Below, piece after piece: positions 1 through 8,622 of a stretch of 64,000 bases of DNA (position 1 is its first letter; every line of letters starts with the position of its first letter). This DNA is from Thalassovita aquimarina (GTDB lineage Bacteria; Pseudomonadota; Alphaproteobacteria; Rhodobacterales; Rhodobacteraceae). The notes under the pieces are model-generated. The model did no database searches and had not been told where the DNA came from. It saw only the letters and a program-made list of their open reading frames with translations. Location: assembly GCF_018219815.1 (NCBI RefSeq), contig NZ_JADMKU010000004.1, positions 1 through 64,000 of the forward strand. The letters run 5' to 3'. Made by a program: the position numbers and the translations under genes.

Positions 1-180
1 ACAGGTGCCCGAAGGTCTTCCTCTCCGCAATCGCGCTCGCTGCAACCGTCATCTATTGGCTATGAGTCCTGACCCTAGAAACGAACCTATCATTGTACCA
101 TTTCAAGAGCCACTACTTTGAGATCAAGCCCTCCCCCGCAAGGGCGCCAATTCGAAATTCCTGCCTCCTGCCAGCACAAA

Positions 181-207
181 AGAAAAAGGGCGGGGAAAAC
201 CCCGCCC
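181..207 (-). terminator. Rho-independent terminator of ettA
   Basis: An 8-bp GC stem (188-195 with 200-207) closes an AAAA loop. Read on the minus strand it is followed by a T-rich run, as expected 38 bases past the ettA stop codon. Nothing else recognisable is seen in bases 1-180. Confidence 0.85.
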
Positions 208-245
208 AATTGAAGCGTTTTACCGCGTGTTTTTTTACTTCAGTC

Positions 246-1901
246 TCACCGCGTGAACTTCTTGTACTTGAGCCGTTTCGGCTCCAGCGCGTCCGGGCCG
301 AGGCGGCGCTTCTTGTCTTCCTCGTATTCCTCGAAGTTGCCCTCGAACCATTCGACATGGGCGTCGCCCTCGAAGGCGAGGATGTGGGTGCAGATCCGGT
401 CGAGGAAGAAACGGTCGTGCGAGATGACCACGGCGCAGCCGGCGAAATCGACCAGCGCGTCTTCAAGCGCGCGCAGGGTTTCGACGTCGAGGTCGTTGGT
501 CGGTTCGTCGAGCAGCAGGACGTTGCCGCCTTCCTTCAGAAGCCGCGCCATGTGGACCCGGTTGCGTTCACCGCCCGACAGCAGCGACAGTTTCTTCTGC
601 TGGTCGCCGCCCTTGAAGTTGAACGACGAGCAATAGGCGCGGGAATTGACCTGGGCGTCGCCCAGTTCGATCAGCTCGGCGCCGCCGGAAATCGCTTCCC
701 ATACGGTGTCGTTGTCGTTCAGGTCGTCGCGGGACTGGTCGACATAGGACAGTTTCACCGTGTCGCCGTATTCCACCGTGCCCTCGTCGGGCTGTTCCTG
801 GCCGGTCAGCATGCGGAACAGGGTGGTCTTACCGGCGCCGTTGGGGCCGATGACGCCGACGATGCCGCCGGGCGGCAGGTCGAACGACAGATCCTCGATC
901 AGGAGCTTGTCGCCCATGTGTTTCTTGAGCCCGTTGACCTCGATCACCTTCGATCCCAGACGCGGACCGTTGGGGATGACAATCTGGGCGCGGGTGATTT
1001 TTTCGCGCTCGGACTGGTTGGCCAGATCGTTATAGGCCGCGATCCGGGCCTTGGATTTCGACTGCCGCGCCTTGGCGCCCTGGCGGATCCAGTCGAGTTC
1101 GCGTTCCAGCGTCTTCTGCCGCGCCTTGTCTTCCTTGGCTTCGTGCGACAGCCGCTTGGCCTTCTGTTCCAGCCAGTTGGAATAATTGCCCTCGTAGGGG
1201 ATGCCGCGGCCGCGGTCGAGTTCCAGAATCCAGCCGGTGATGTCGTCGAGGAAATAGCGGTCGTGGGTGACGATCAGGATGGTGCCCTTGTAATCGATCA
1301 GGTGCTGCTGCAGCCAGGCGATGGTTTCCGCATCCAAGTGGTTGGTCGGTTCGTCGAGCAGCAGCATGTCGGGCGATTCCAGCAGCAGCTTGCACAGGGC
1401 CACCCGGCGCTTTTCACCGCCCGAGAGCGAGGTCACGTCGGCATCATCGGGGGGGCAGCGCAGCGCCTCCATCGAGATATCGACCTGGCTGTCCAGATCC
1501 CACAGGTTCTGGCTGTCGATCTCGTCCTGCAGCTTGGCCATCTCATCGGCGGTCTCATCCGAGTAGTTCATCGCCAGGTCGTTGTAGCGATCCAGGATGT
1601 CCTTCTTCTCGGCCACGCCCAGCATGACGTTGCCGCGCACGTCGAGCGACGGGTCGAGTTCCGGTTCCTGCGGCAGGTAACCGACCTTGGCCCCTTCGGC
1701 GGCCCAGGCTTCGCCCTGATAATCCTTGTCGATGCCGGCCATGATCCGCATCAGGGTCGATTTACCCGAGCCGTTGACGCCGACGACGCCGATCTTGACC
1801 CCGGGCAGGAAGTTCAGGTTGATGTTTTCAAAACATTTCTTGCCGCCCGGATAGGTCTTGGAGACGCCGGACATGTGGTAGACATACTGGTAAGAGGCCA
1901 T
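246..1901 (-). CDS. ettA: Energy-dependent translational throttle protein EttA (ABC-F ATPase)
   Basis: A 551-residue cytosolic ABC-F protein with two tandem ATPase domains and no membrane segment. The first domain has Walker A GVNGSGKST (about residue 40) and signature SLSGGEKRR. The second has GPNGAGKTT (about 355) and LLSGGERNR. A charged arm/linker region rich in Lys and Arg lies between them (about 240-320). EttA-family proteins bind the ribosomal E site and gate the first peptide bond according to ATP/ADP level. Length and ABC-F order match the family exactly. It is transcribed alone and ends in a strong terminator. Assignment to EttA rather than another ABC-F paralogue rests on overall similarity recalled from the family. 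Confidence 0.95.
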   Translation of the reverse strand: MASYQYVYHMSGVSKTYPGGKKCFENINLNFLPGVKIGVVGVNGSGKSTLMRIMAGIDKDYQGEAWAAEGAKVGYLPQEPELDPSLDVRGNVMLGVAEKKDILDRYNDLAMNYSDETADEMAKLQDEIDSQNLWDLDSQVDISMEALRCPPDDADVTSLSGGEKRRVALCKLLLESPDMLLLDEPTNHLDAETIAWLQQHLIDYKGTILIVTHDRYFLDDITGWILELDRGRGIPYEGNYSNWLEQKAKRLSHEAKEDKARQKTLERELDWIRQGAKARQSKSKARIAAYNDLANQSEREKITRAQIVIPNGPRLGSKVIEVNGLKKHMGDKLLIEDLSFDLPPGGIVGVIGPNGAGKTTLFRMLTGQEQPDEGTVEYGDTVKLSYVDQSRDDLNDNDTVWEAISGGAELIELGDAQVNSRAYCSSFNFKGGDQQKKLSLLSGGERNRVHMARLLKEGGNVLLLDEPTNDLDVETLRALEDALVDFAGCAVVISHDRFFLDRICTHILAFEGDAHVEWFEGNFEEYEEDKKRRLGPDALEPKRLKYKKFTR

Positions 1902-2000
1902 CAGGGTCGCTCCGTTGCAGGGAATTCACGTTGGACGGTGTGATAGCTGAGTGCAGGGGTGGGGGCAATGCTTGCCATACAGTGGCACAAAGGGACGACT

Positions 2001-2792
2001 ATGACTGATAGTATCGAATTTTTAGAGATGCATTTAACGAGTGAAGACAGGAAAAAACTCGGCAAAGAAGTAACCTCAGCCTTCCTTGTGTTAGCTCTAG
2101 CAGCAGATGAAATAATGCAACTTCAACATCTGTGGCTCATGTCGATGGAACCGCATCCGGATCATCCCGCTTTCCGCAAGGTGGCAAGGGCCAGATCGCA
2201 TATGCTGCTTAGAATGCTGAACCTAAAAGTTGTAGAAGCGGTCAATGCCCAAGGCGGGTTTCAAAAAGCTTTAGGGCGTCGATACAATAAGAAGCCACTA
2301 AGTGAAATAAAAACAAGCATATCCGAAATCTGGCGACGGAGGACGAAGCAGTTTACCGATAGCGAATATTTTGTGCTGGCAAAGTATATGAGAAACCACC
2401 TTGGTGGTCACTGTCCAACATCTGAGGTTGAGAAATGGCTGGATAATATTTCAAGTTCCTCGGAAGAACGCTTCCTATTTCACCGAACGAAAGCAAATTC
2501 GGTTTTTCCCGCTGTGGATGATATGGTGTTCGGAGCATTCTTGAACACCCAATTTGTTGAGGCCTACGGTTCAGGAACACCTCAAGAAAAGTTCGAGGGC
2601 TACCTAAAATGGCTAGCACCTGCTGCGAACCACGTGGTCAACGCATTCCATGAGATGGCTGGTGAAATTTTTATAAGGCTTCTCAACAAAGCACGCGACA
2701 ACTTGGTACAGTACTCTTGTGACGAGGAATTTATCGCTGACTCAGCGAAAATGAAACTACCCTTAATGTACTTGAGACAAGATGACCGCTAG
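2001..2792 (+). CDS. Orphan protein of unknown function, low-GC, with a HEPN-like R-X5-H motif
   Basis: A 263-residue soluble, probably alpha-helical protein that I do not recognise. ATG 2001 is preferred over the in-frame GTG at 1959 because AAAGGGA lies 6-10 bases upstream. Codon use is AT-rich (many ATA, TTA, AAA codons) and clearly unlike the GC-rich neighbours, which suggests recent transfer. Around residue 130 the stretch YMRNHLGGH contains R-X5-H, which resembles the active-site motif of HEPN ribonuclease/toxin families (R-X4-6-H). One short motif is weak evidence, so no function is assigned. No partner antitoxin is adjacent: the neighbours are ettA and a MarR-GNAT gene, both on the other strand. 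Confidence 0.75.
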   Translation: MTDSIEFLEMHLTSEDRKKLGKEVTSAFLVLALAADEIMQLQHLWLMSMEPHPDHPAFRKVARARSHMLLRMLNLKVVEAVNAQGGFQKALGRRYNKKPLSEIKTSISEIWRRRTKQFTDSEYFVLAKYMRNHLGGHCPTSEVEKWLDNISSSSEERFLFHRTKANSVFPAVDDMVFGAFLNTQFVEAYGSGTPQEKFEGYLKWLAPAANHVVNAFHEMAGEIFIRLLNKARDNLVQYSCDEEFIADSAKMKLPLMYLRQDDR

Positions 2793-2833
2793 TGAATCCG
2801 CTTGAATTTATGGAGTCTCCTTAGACTTTCCTC

Positions 2834-3709
2834 TCACAACCGCTTCTCGAAGAAATGATCCGGGTAGGGGTCGTCGTTGAAGCGCTCGATCTCGGTCCAG
2901 CCGGTATTGCGGTAGAGCGCCACCGCCTCGGGCAGGGCCGAGTTGGTGTCGAGCCGCAGAAGCGCGATGCCGAGGTCGCGGGCGGCCCCCTCGGCGGCCT
3001 CCATCAACCGTCGGGCGAGGCCCAAGCCGCGCGCGGCGGGGGAGACCCAGAGCCGCTTGATCTCGCCGTAGCCCTTGTCGGTGCCCTTCAGCCCGACGCA
3101 GCCCAGCGGCAGCCCGTCGGAACGGGCGATCAGGAAGCTGCCGCGCGGGGGCATCATGTCGGTGGCGTCGGGGTCGCAGCTGAGATTGACGTCGAAGCCG
3201 GTTTCGAACCGGCGGCTCAGTTCGGCGTAGTATTCGCCGAGGCAGTAGACGGCGTCGTCGCTGCGCGGATCGGCCTCGGCCAGGGCTATCCGGTCGCGGC
3301 CAAGCGCCGAGGCGACGAGATCCATCGCCGCCAGCAGCGCCTCGGGCTTGGGGTGGCGTTCCAGCAGGGCGCGGGCGCGATCATCGGACAGCGCGTTATA
3401 GGCGGCCTGTTCCGCCCTGCCCTTTTCGGTCAGCCGGGCGATGCGGCGGCGGCCATCGGCGGGGTCCCTGTCGAGTTCCAGCAGTCCTTCTTCCTGCAAC
3501 GATTTCAGCAACCGGCTGAGCAACGCCTTTTCCAGATCGAGGTAATCGCGGATCGCTTCCAGATCGGTGCCGTCCGGGCCGATGGCATGCAGCACGCGGG
3601 CCGGCCCGAGCGGGCGGCCACGCCCCAGGAAGGATTGATCCAGCGCGCCGGTTTCGCGGGTGACGGCACGGTTGAAGCGGCGGATGCGGGCGACGGGGTC
3701 TTGCGGCAT
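2834..3709 (-). CDS. MarR-type regulator fused to GNAT N-acetyltransferase
   Basis: A 291-residue two-domain protein. Residues about 1-140 form a MarR-like winged helix (DYLDLEKALLSRLLKSLQEEGLL recognition region, then a wing rich in Arg: DPADGRRRIARLT). Residues about 150-291 form a GNAT acetyltransferase with the acetyl-CoA-binding segment VSPAARGLGLARRLM (about 220-235) and the late SALPEAVALYRNTGW motif. Such HTH-GNAT fusions are common in proteobacteria; the acetylated substrate is usually unknown. The gene is divergent from nadD with a 111-base gap, and a palindrome immediately upstream (3714-3729) suggests autorepression. Confidence 0.88.
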   Translation of the reverse strand: MPQDPVARIRRFNRAVTRETGALDQSFLGRGRPLGPARVLHAIGPDGTDLEAIRDYLDLEKALLSRLLKSLQEEGLLELDRDPADGRRRIARLTEKGRAEQAAYNALSDDRARALLERHPKPEALLAAMDLVASALGRDRIALAEADPRSDDAVYCLGEYYAELSRRFETGFDVNLSCDPDATDMMPPRGSFLIARSDGLPLGCVGLKGTDKGYGEIKRLWVSPAARGLGLARRLMEAAEGAARDLGIALLRLDTNSALPEAVALYRNTGWTEIERFNDDPYPDHFFEKRL

Positions 3710-3713
3710 GTTC

Positions 3714-3729
3714 GTTGACTCGAGTAAAC
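3714..3729. promoter_or_regulatory. Candidate operator palindrome upstream of the MarR-GNAT gene
   Basis: GTTGACTCGAGTAAAC is a 16-base inverted repeat with a single mismatched pair and a perfect ACTCGAGT centre. It starts 5 bases upstream of the MarR-GNAT ATG (3709). Its length and position suit a dimeric MarR protein repressing its own promoter. The function is inferred. Confidence 0.45.
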
Positions 3730-3820
3730 TATTTTTAATTCACCTAAAACAACCATTTCCGCCCGTCAAGCCGCGCATGGGCGGTTGACAGCGCGCGCCG
3801 CGAAAGGCCAAGGAAACGCG

Positions 3821-4420
3821 ATGCGTTACGAATTGCCATATGCGCGCGCCGGACAGGTGATCGGGCTGCTGGGTGGGTCTTTCGACCCGGCCCACGAAGG
3901 CCATGCCCATATCACCCGCGAAGCGCTGAAACGGTTCGGCCTGGACCAGGTGTGGTGGCTGGTCAGCCCCGGCAACCCGTTGAAACAACAGGGTCCGGCG
4001 GATTTGCGGCGACGCATGGACCATGCGCGGCAGGTGATGGATCACCCGCGCGTCGCGATCAGCGATTTCGAGGCCCAGACCGGCACCCGCTATACCGCCC
4101 AGACCATCGCGCAACTGCAGCAGCAGCGGCCCGACCTGAATTTCGTCTGGCTGATGGGGGCCGACAACCTTGTGCAGTTCGACCAGTGGCAGGACTGGCG
4201 GGACATCATGGCGCGGGTGCCCATCGGCGTGCTGGCGCGGCCCCGGCAGCGGATTTCGGCGCGGGCGTCGAAAGCGGCGCGGGTGTTCCGCGACTACCGG
4301 CTGCCGGCACGCGACAGCCGCAGGCTGGGCCGCTGCCCGGCGCCGTGCTGGTGTTTCCTCAACGTGCCGATGGTTTCCGTGTCATCAACAATGATCCGCG
4401 AACGGGGCGATTGGGGCTAA
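3821..4420 (+). CDS. nadD: Nicotinate-nucleotide adenylyltransferase
   Basis: Transfers AMP from ATP to nicotinate mononucleotide, giving deamido-NAD in NAD biosynthesis; the last step is carried by nadE at 54032-55690. The nucleotidyltransferase motif [11 protein letters not shown] is at residues 17-27 (an HxGH-type site), and SSTMIRER near the C-terminus matches the second ATP-binding motif (ISxTxIR). At 199 residues the protein has the normal length. I start at ATG 3821, after AAGGCCAAGGAAA, rather than at the upstream in-frame ATG 3785, because NadD proteins begin shortly before the GGSFDP strand. Confidence 0.93.
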   Translation: MRYELPYARAGQVIGLLGGSFDPAHEGHAHITREALKRFGLDQVWWLVSPGNPLKQQGPADLRRRMDHARQVMDHPRVAISDFEAQTGTRYTAQTIAQLQQQRPDLNFVWLMGADNLVQFDQWQDWRDIMARVPIGVLARPRQRISARASKAARVFRDYRLPARDSRRLGRCPAPCWCFLNVPMVSVSSTMIRERGDWG

Positions 4421-4485
4421 TTTGACGACGGCGCGTGGTTTGCGGCGCTTGTCCCTGAGCCGCGGCTGGGGTTAGGCTCTGTTGC

Positions 4486-5976
4486 ATGGTTCAGACGGTT
4501 TCACGACGCAGTTTCTTCGCCCTGCTCGCCGCGTTTTCGGCGGGTCCGGCGCTGGCCGCGCCGCCAGCGGCATCGCTGCGGCCCGTACTGCGCCCGAAGG
4601 GATTGCACAAACAGGGGGTTCCGGCCGCCGAGGCGCTGATCCGCGCCTCGGGGCTGAGCGGACAGGTCGGTTTCGCGGTGGCTGACACCGGCACCGGCAA
4701 GGTCCTGGAAACCCGTGTCGATACGCTGGGATTGCCCCCGGCGAGCGTGACCAAGTCGATCACCGCGATGTACGCGCTGGAAAGGTTGGGACCGGAACAC
4801 CGGTTCGAAACCCGCCTGATCGCCACCGGACCGGTGGAAAACGGCGTCCTGAAGGGCGATCTTGTGCTGGCGGGCGGCGGCGACCCGACCCTGGACACCG
4901 ACGGGTTGGCGTCGATGGCGCGGCAGCTGAAGGCGGCGGGGGTGCACGAGGTGCGCGGCAATTTCAAGGTCTGGGCGGGCGCCCTGCCCTATATCCGCAC
5001 GATCGACAACGGCCAGCCGGATCATGCCGGCTACAACCCGGCGATCTGCGGCCTGGCGCTGAATTTCAACCGGGTGCATTTCGAATGGCGCCGGGCTGGG
5101 TCCGGCTGGGGCGTGACGATGGATGCGCGCAGCCGCAAGTACCGCCCCGAGGTGGCGGTGGCGAAGATCGCGGTGAAGAACCGCAAGGTCCCGGTCTACA
5201 CCTATGAACAGCGCGGCGGCACCGATCACTGGACCGTGGCGAGCGGGGCCCTGGGCAATGGCGGCGCGCGTTGGTTGCCGGTGCGGCGGCCGGACAAATA
5301 TGCCAGCGACGTGTTCCGCACGCTGGCCCGCGCCCATGGCATCGTTCTGAAGAACGAAAGCGTGTCGGCGACGCTGCCCGAGGGACAGACGCTGGTGAGC
5401 CACGAGAGCCCGGCGCTGCGCGAGATCCTGCGCGCGATGCTGAAATATTCCACCAACCTGACCGCCGAAATGATCGGGATGACGGCGACGACGGTGGCGG
5501 GCGACAAGCCGGTTTCTCTGGAAGCATCGGCTGCCGCGATGAGCCACTGGGCCAAGACACGGCTGGGCATGAAGAACGCGCGGTTCGTCGATCATTCCGG
5601 CCTTGGCGGCACGTCACGGATGAACGCGGGCGACATGGTGGCGGCGCTGAACACGCCGCTGGCGAAGGAGCAACTGAAACCGATCCTGAAACAGATCCCC
5701 CTGCGGCACGAGGACGGCAAGCCGAACAAGGCGCATCCGCTGACGGTGGTGGCCAAGACCGGGACGCTGAATTTCGCCAGCTGCCTTGCCGGGTATGTCA
5801 CCGACAGGAACGGGACCGAGCTGGCCTTTGCCATCCTCACCGCGGACCAGCCGCGGCGCAACAAGCTGAGCAAGAGCGAACGCGAACGCCCCCAGGGCGG
5901 GCGCAGCTGGAACCGCAAATCGAAGCGGCTGCAGCAGAAGCTGCTGGAACGCTGGGGGGCGATGTACGGGGCGTGA
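4486..5976 (+). CDS. dacB: D-alanyl-D-alanine carboxypeptidase/endopeptidase (PBP4 class)
   Basis: A peptidoglycan-trimming penicillin-binding protein acting in the periplasm. All three penicilloyl-serine motifs are visible: SVTK (residues 87-90), STN (about 322-324) and KTG (about 424-426). The N-terminus has SRRSFFALLAAFSAGPALA, a signal peptide with a twin-arginine-like start. The large insertion between the first two motifs is typical of class C low-molecular-weight PBPs (PBP4/DacB). Length of 496 residues is normal. It follows nadD by 65 bases on the same strand and is followed by the structured repeat at 5986. Confidence 0.93.
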   Translation: MVQTVSRRSFFALLAAFSAGPALAAPPAASLRPVLRPKGLHKQGVPAAEALIRASGLSGQVGFAVADTGTGKVLETRVDTLGLPPASVTKSITAMYALERLGPEHRFETRLIATGPVENGVLKGDLVLAGGGDPTLDTDGLASMARQLKAAGVHEVRGNFKVWAGALPYIRTIDNGQPDHAGYNPAICGLALNFNRVHFEWRRAGSGWGVTMDARSRKYRPEVAVAKIAVKNRKVPVYTYEQRGGTDHWTVASGALGNGGARWLPVRRPDKYASDVFRTLARAHGIVLKNESVSATLPEGQTLVSHESPALREILRAMLKYSTNLTAEMIGMTATTVAGDKPVSLEASAAAMSHWAKTRLGMKNARFVDHSGLGGTSRMNAGDMVAALNTPLAKEQLKPILKQIPLRHEDGKPNKAHPLTVVAKTGTLNFASCLAGYVTDRNGTELAFAILTADQPRRNKLSKSERERPQGGRSWNRKSKRLQQKLLERWGAMYGA

Positions 5977-5985
5977 GCCGGGGCG

Positions 5986-6142
5986 GCGCCAGTCCGCGGG
6001 ATGGCGCAACCACCCTTTTAGAATGGCAGTTTATGGTCGCCAAACCCGCGCGTCCCATCAGCATCCGAGCAAGTCCCTCCAAAGCGCCAGCCCGGGGGGC
6101 GGACTGGCGCTGGCCCGGCGGCCTTCGGCCTTGTTCCGGGCC
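5986..6142. repeat. Structured intergenic repeat, copy A (157 bp)
   Basis: Lies between the convergent dacB and TerB-like genes. Four segments are mutually complementary: GCGCCA (5986-5991), TGGCGC (6002-6007), GCGCCAG (6084-6090) and CTGGCGC (6104-6110). The outer arms GCGCCAGTCCGC (5986-5997) and GCGGACTGGCGC (6099-6110) pair over 12 of 12 bases. A GGCAGTTTAT core is at 6025-6034, and a further GC hairpin ending CCGGGC closes at 6141, 19 bases before the stop codon of the minus-strand gene. Copies B and C are at 35139 and 36257. Confidence 0.85.
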
Positions 6143-6159
6143 GTGGCTCTACTCGGAAA

Positions 6160-6588
6160 TCAGCCGCTCAGGTGGCGGGCACGGGCGCCGCGTTCGATCG
6201 CGGCGGCATGCAGCCGGTCGATATCCAGCTCATAACGGATTTCTTCGAGCAGGCGCAGTTCCGCTTCGGGGATCATGCCGTCGGCGGCCGCCACGTCGCA
6301 GGCCAGCGCATAGCCCGTTTCATAGAGATGTTCCGGCAGGTTGTCGCGAATCAACCCGAACAGCGCGTCGAGGCCGTCTTCTTCCGAAAACAGGTCGAAC
6401 ACGGTCTGCGCCATCTGCTGCATCCGGTCGATGTCGTAAGCGGCGAAGACCGGCAGGTGGTTGACCGCGTTCTGGATCTTCAGCAGTTCGGCGGTCCGCA
6501 TGTTTTCATCCGAGGCGGACATGGCGATCATCAGCGCGACGAGGCAGTCTTGGGGACTGAGCGGATGAGCGATCGGTTCGGTTTTCAT
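6160..6588 (-). CDS. TerB-like tellurite-resistance-family protein
   Basis: A 142-residue acidic, all-helical cytosolic protein resembling the TerB/DUF533-like family: helices around VALMIAMSASDENMRTAELLKIQ (residues 17-39) and ACDVAAADGMIPEAELRLLEEIRYEL (about 96-121). The two acidic ADG/SDE turns are the usual metal-binding-like positions of TerB. These proteins occur widely outside tellurite operons and their role is not settled. It is a single gene with no other ter gene nearby, so resistance should not be assumed. RBS GGAAGG lies upstream of ATG 6588. Confidence 0.8.
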   Translation of the reverse strand: MKTEPIAHPLSPQDCLVALMIAMSASDENMRTAELLKIQNAVNHLPVFAAYDIDRMQQMAQTVFDLFSEEDGLDALFGLIRDNLPEHLYETGYALACDVAAADGMIPEAELRLLEEIRYELDIDRLHAAAIERGARARHLSG

Positions 6589-6714
6589 AGTCTACGCCTT
6601 CCAGGGACACATGTTGCACGGGCAGAATATTGACTGCGCCGCGCCGCCGCAATAGGAAGCGTCGGTCTGCCGCGCATGGGGCGCGGGCGGACCCTGACCT
6701 GTTGGAGATAACCG

Positions 6715-8289
6715 ATGTCCGAATTGCGTGACGCCGCCCTGAAATCGAAAGCCTGGCCCTTCGAGGAGGCCCGCAAGCTGGTGAAGCGTTACGAGAAACA
6801 GGCACCCGCGAAGGGCCACGTTCTGTTCGAGACCGGTTACGGACCCAGCGGGTTGCCGCATATCGGCACCTTCGGCGAAGTGGCGCGCACCACGATGATC
6901 CGCCGCGCCTTCGAATTGATCAGCGACATCCCGACCCGGCTGATCTGTTTTTCCGACGACATGGACGGCATGCGAAAGGTACCGGAAAACGTGCCGAACC
7001 AGGAACTGCTGCACGAAAACATCCAGAAACCGCTGACCGCCGTGCCCGACCCGTTCGGCGAATACGACAGTTTCGGCGACCACAACAACGCGATGCTGCG
7101 CCGGTTCCTCGACACGTTCGGGTTCGAATACGAATTCTACTCGGCCACCGAATTCTACAAGTCGGGCCAGTTCGACGAGGTGCTGAAGCGCGCCGTCGAA
7201 CGCTATGACGACGTGATGAAGGTGATGCTGAAGAGCTTGCGCGAGGAGCGCCAGCAGACCTATTCGATCTTCCTGCCGATCCACCCCGAAACCGGCCGCG
7301 TTCTCTACGTGCCGATGAAGGAGGTGAATGCGACCGACTACACCATCACCTTCGACGACGAAGACGGCCGCGAATGGACCCTGCCGGTCACGGGGGGCAA
7401 CGTGAAGCTGCAATGGAAGCCCGATTTCGGTGCCCGCTGGGCGGCGCTGGACGTGGATTTCGAAATGTACGGCAAGGACCATTCGACCAACACGCCGATC
7501 TATGACCGGATCTGCGAAATCCTCGGCGGCAAGAAGCCGGAACACTTCACTTACGAGCTGTTCCTGGATGAAAACGGCGAGAAGATTTCCAAGTCGAAGG
7601 GCAACGGGCTGACCATCGACGAATGGCTGACCTATGCCTCGACCGAGTCGCTGTCCTATTTCATGTACCAGAAGCCCAAGACCGCCAAGCGGATGCATTT
7701 CGACGTGATCCCCAAGGCGGTGGACGAATATCACCAGCAGCTGCGCGCTTTCGAGGGTCAGGACGCGGCGCAGAAGGTCAACAACCCGGTCTGGCACATC
7801 CATAACGGCAACCCGCCGGCATCGACCATGGTGGTGCCGTTCTCGATGCTGCTGAACCTGGCGTCTGTTTCGGGGGCCGAGGACACCGAAACCATGTGGG
7901 GCTTCATCCGCCGCTACGCGCCCGAGGCGAGCCCCGAGACCAATGCCGATATGGATCAGGCGGCCGGCTTCGCGGTGCGCTATTACAACGACTTCGTCAA
8001 ACCGACCAAGGTGTTCCGCGCGCCGACCGATCTGGAACGCGAGGCGCTGCAGGAACTGCGCGACAAGCTGGCCGTCTGGGACGGCGGTCTGGATGCCGAG
8101 GAACTGCAGGGGCTGGTGTTCTCGGTGGGCCGCGAACGGTTCGACCCGATGCGCGACTGGTTCAAGGCGCTGTACGAGGTGCTGCTGGGGGCATCACAGG
8201 GTCCGCGCTTCGGCGGCTTCATCGCGCTTTACGGTGTCGAGGAAACCATCGCACTGATCGACAAGGCGCTGGCGGGCGAGCTGGGCTGA
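6715..8289 (+). CDS. lysK: Lysine--tRNA ligase, class I
   Basis: Charges tRNA-Lys with lysine. The 524-residue protein is the class I (Rossmann-fold) enzyme, not the class II LysS: it has the HIGH-equivalent HIGT at residues 49-52 and KISKSKG at 290-296, both class I signatures. Class I LysRS is standard in archaea and in alphaproteobacteria, so this is a lineage marker. RBS TTGGAG lies 8 bases before ATG 6715. A hairpin terminator follows at 8331. Confidence 0.95.
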   Translation: MSELRDAALKSKAWPFEEARKLVKRYEKQAPAKGHVLFETGYGPSGLPHIGTFGEVARTTMIRRAFELISDIPTRLICFSDDMDGMRKVPENVPNQELLHENIQKPLTAVPDPFGEYDSFGDHNNAMLRRFLDTFGFEYEFYSATEFYKSGQFDEVLKRAVERYDDVMKVMLKSLREERQQTYSIFLPIHPETGRVLYVPMKEVNATDYTITFDDEDGREWTLPVTGGNVKLQWKPDFGARWAALDVDFEMYGKDHSTNTPIYDRICEILGGKKPEHFTYELFLDENGEKISKSKGNGLTIDEWLTYASTESLSYFMYQKPKTAKRMHFDVIPKAVDEYHQQLRAFEGQDAAQKVNNPVWHIHNGNPPASTMVVPFSMLLNLASVSGAEDTETMWGFIRRYAPEASPETNADMDQAAGFAVRYYNDFVKPTKVFRAPTDLEREALQELRDKLAVWDGGLDAEELQGLVFSVGRERFDPMRDWFKALYEVLLGASQGPRFGGFIALYGVEETIALIDKALAGELG

Positions 8290-8330
8290 GCCCGGCACCC
8301 TGCCGACCACACCTCCTTCCCGGACCCAAG

Positions 8331-8362
8331 CGGTGCGCCCTTACAGGGCGCGCCGTTTTTGC
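8331..8362 (+). terminator. Probable lysK terminator
   Basis: A GC-rich stem (GGTGCGCCC with GGGCGCGCC, one mismatch) around TTACA is followed by GTTTTTG, 45-70 bases after the lysK stop codon. Confidence 0.65.
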
Positions 8363-8378
8363 TCCGCCCAGGGGCGAA

Positions 8379-8481
8379 GCGGATTGGGGGCCTGCCCCCA
8401 ATCCGCCGGGGTATTTTCGCCAAGAAAAAGCGTGAAGGCGCTTACATGCTTGTTCTTGGCCCCGATACTCCCGCCGGAGGC
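8379..8481. repeat. Perfect hairpin plus two copies of a dispersed intergenic motif
   Basis: A 13-bp perfect stem (8379-8391 with 8394-8406, loop CT) is followed by GGGGTATTTTCGCCAAGAAAAAG-type sequence (8408-8430, plus strand) and, inverted, by a copy of CCTCCGGCGGGAGTAT (about 8465-8480, read on the minus strand). Related sequence is at 30118-30132 and 45690-45722. The remainder of the gap to 8622 holds two small hairpins (for example 8562-8569 with 8580-8587) and no gene. Confidence 0.55.
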
Positions 8482-8622
8482 TAACTTCTCCGTATCAGCA
8501 GTTCCAGCGAATTCCCACGCCTTTTAAACCTGGTTTAATCCCAGTGGATTAGGGTTCGCACGGCTTCCCACAAGGTTTCGGGAAGCCTTGAAGCTGCATG
8601 TAGATACGGAGGTAGATAAAAT

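Noticed and set aside
93-1943. A 616-codon open frame opposite ettA
   Set aside because: It is the complementary-strand shadow of ettA in GC-rich DNA; no domain, no RBS, and ettA motifs are perfect on the other strand. Similar long shadows occur opposite gcvP (42866-46120), atpA (15807-17441) and the YbbP-type permease (37525-39780).
6160-6588. Tellurite-resistance operon
   Set aside because: Only one TerB-like gene is present, with no terA, terC, terD or terZ; function cannot be called from this alone.
8521-8620. tRNA gene or tRNA 3' end as attachment site next to the integrase
   Set aside because: The region has small hairpins but no cloverleaf, no TTCRANYC T-loop with acceptor pairing and no CCA end.
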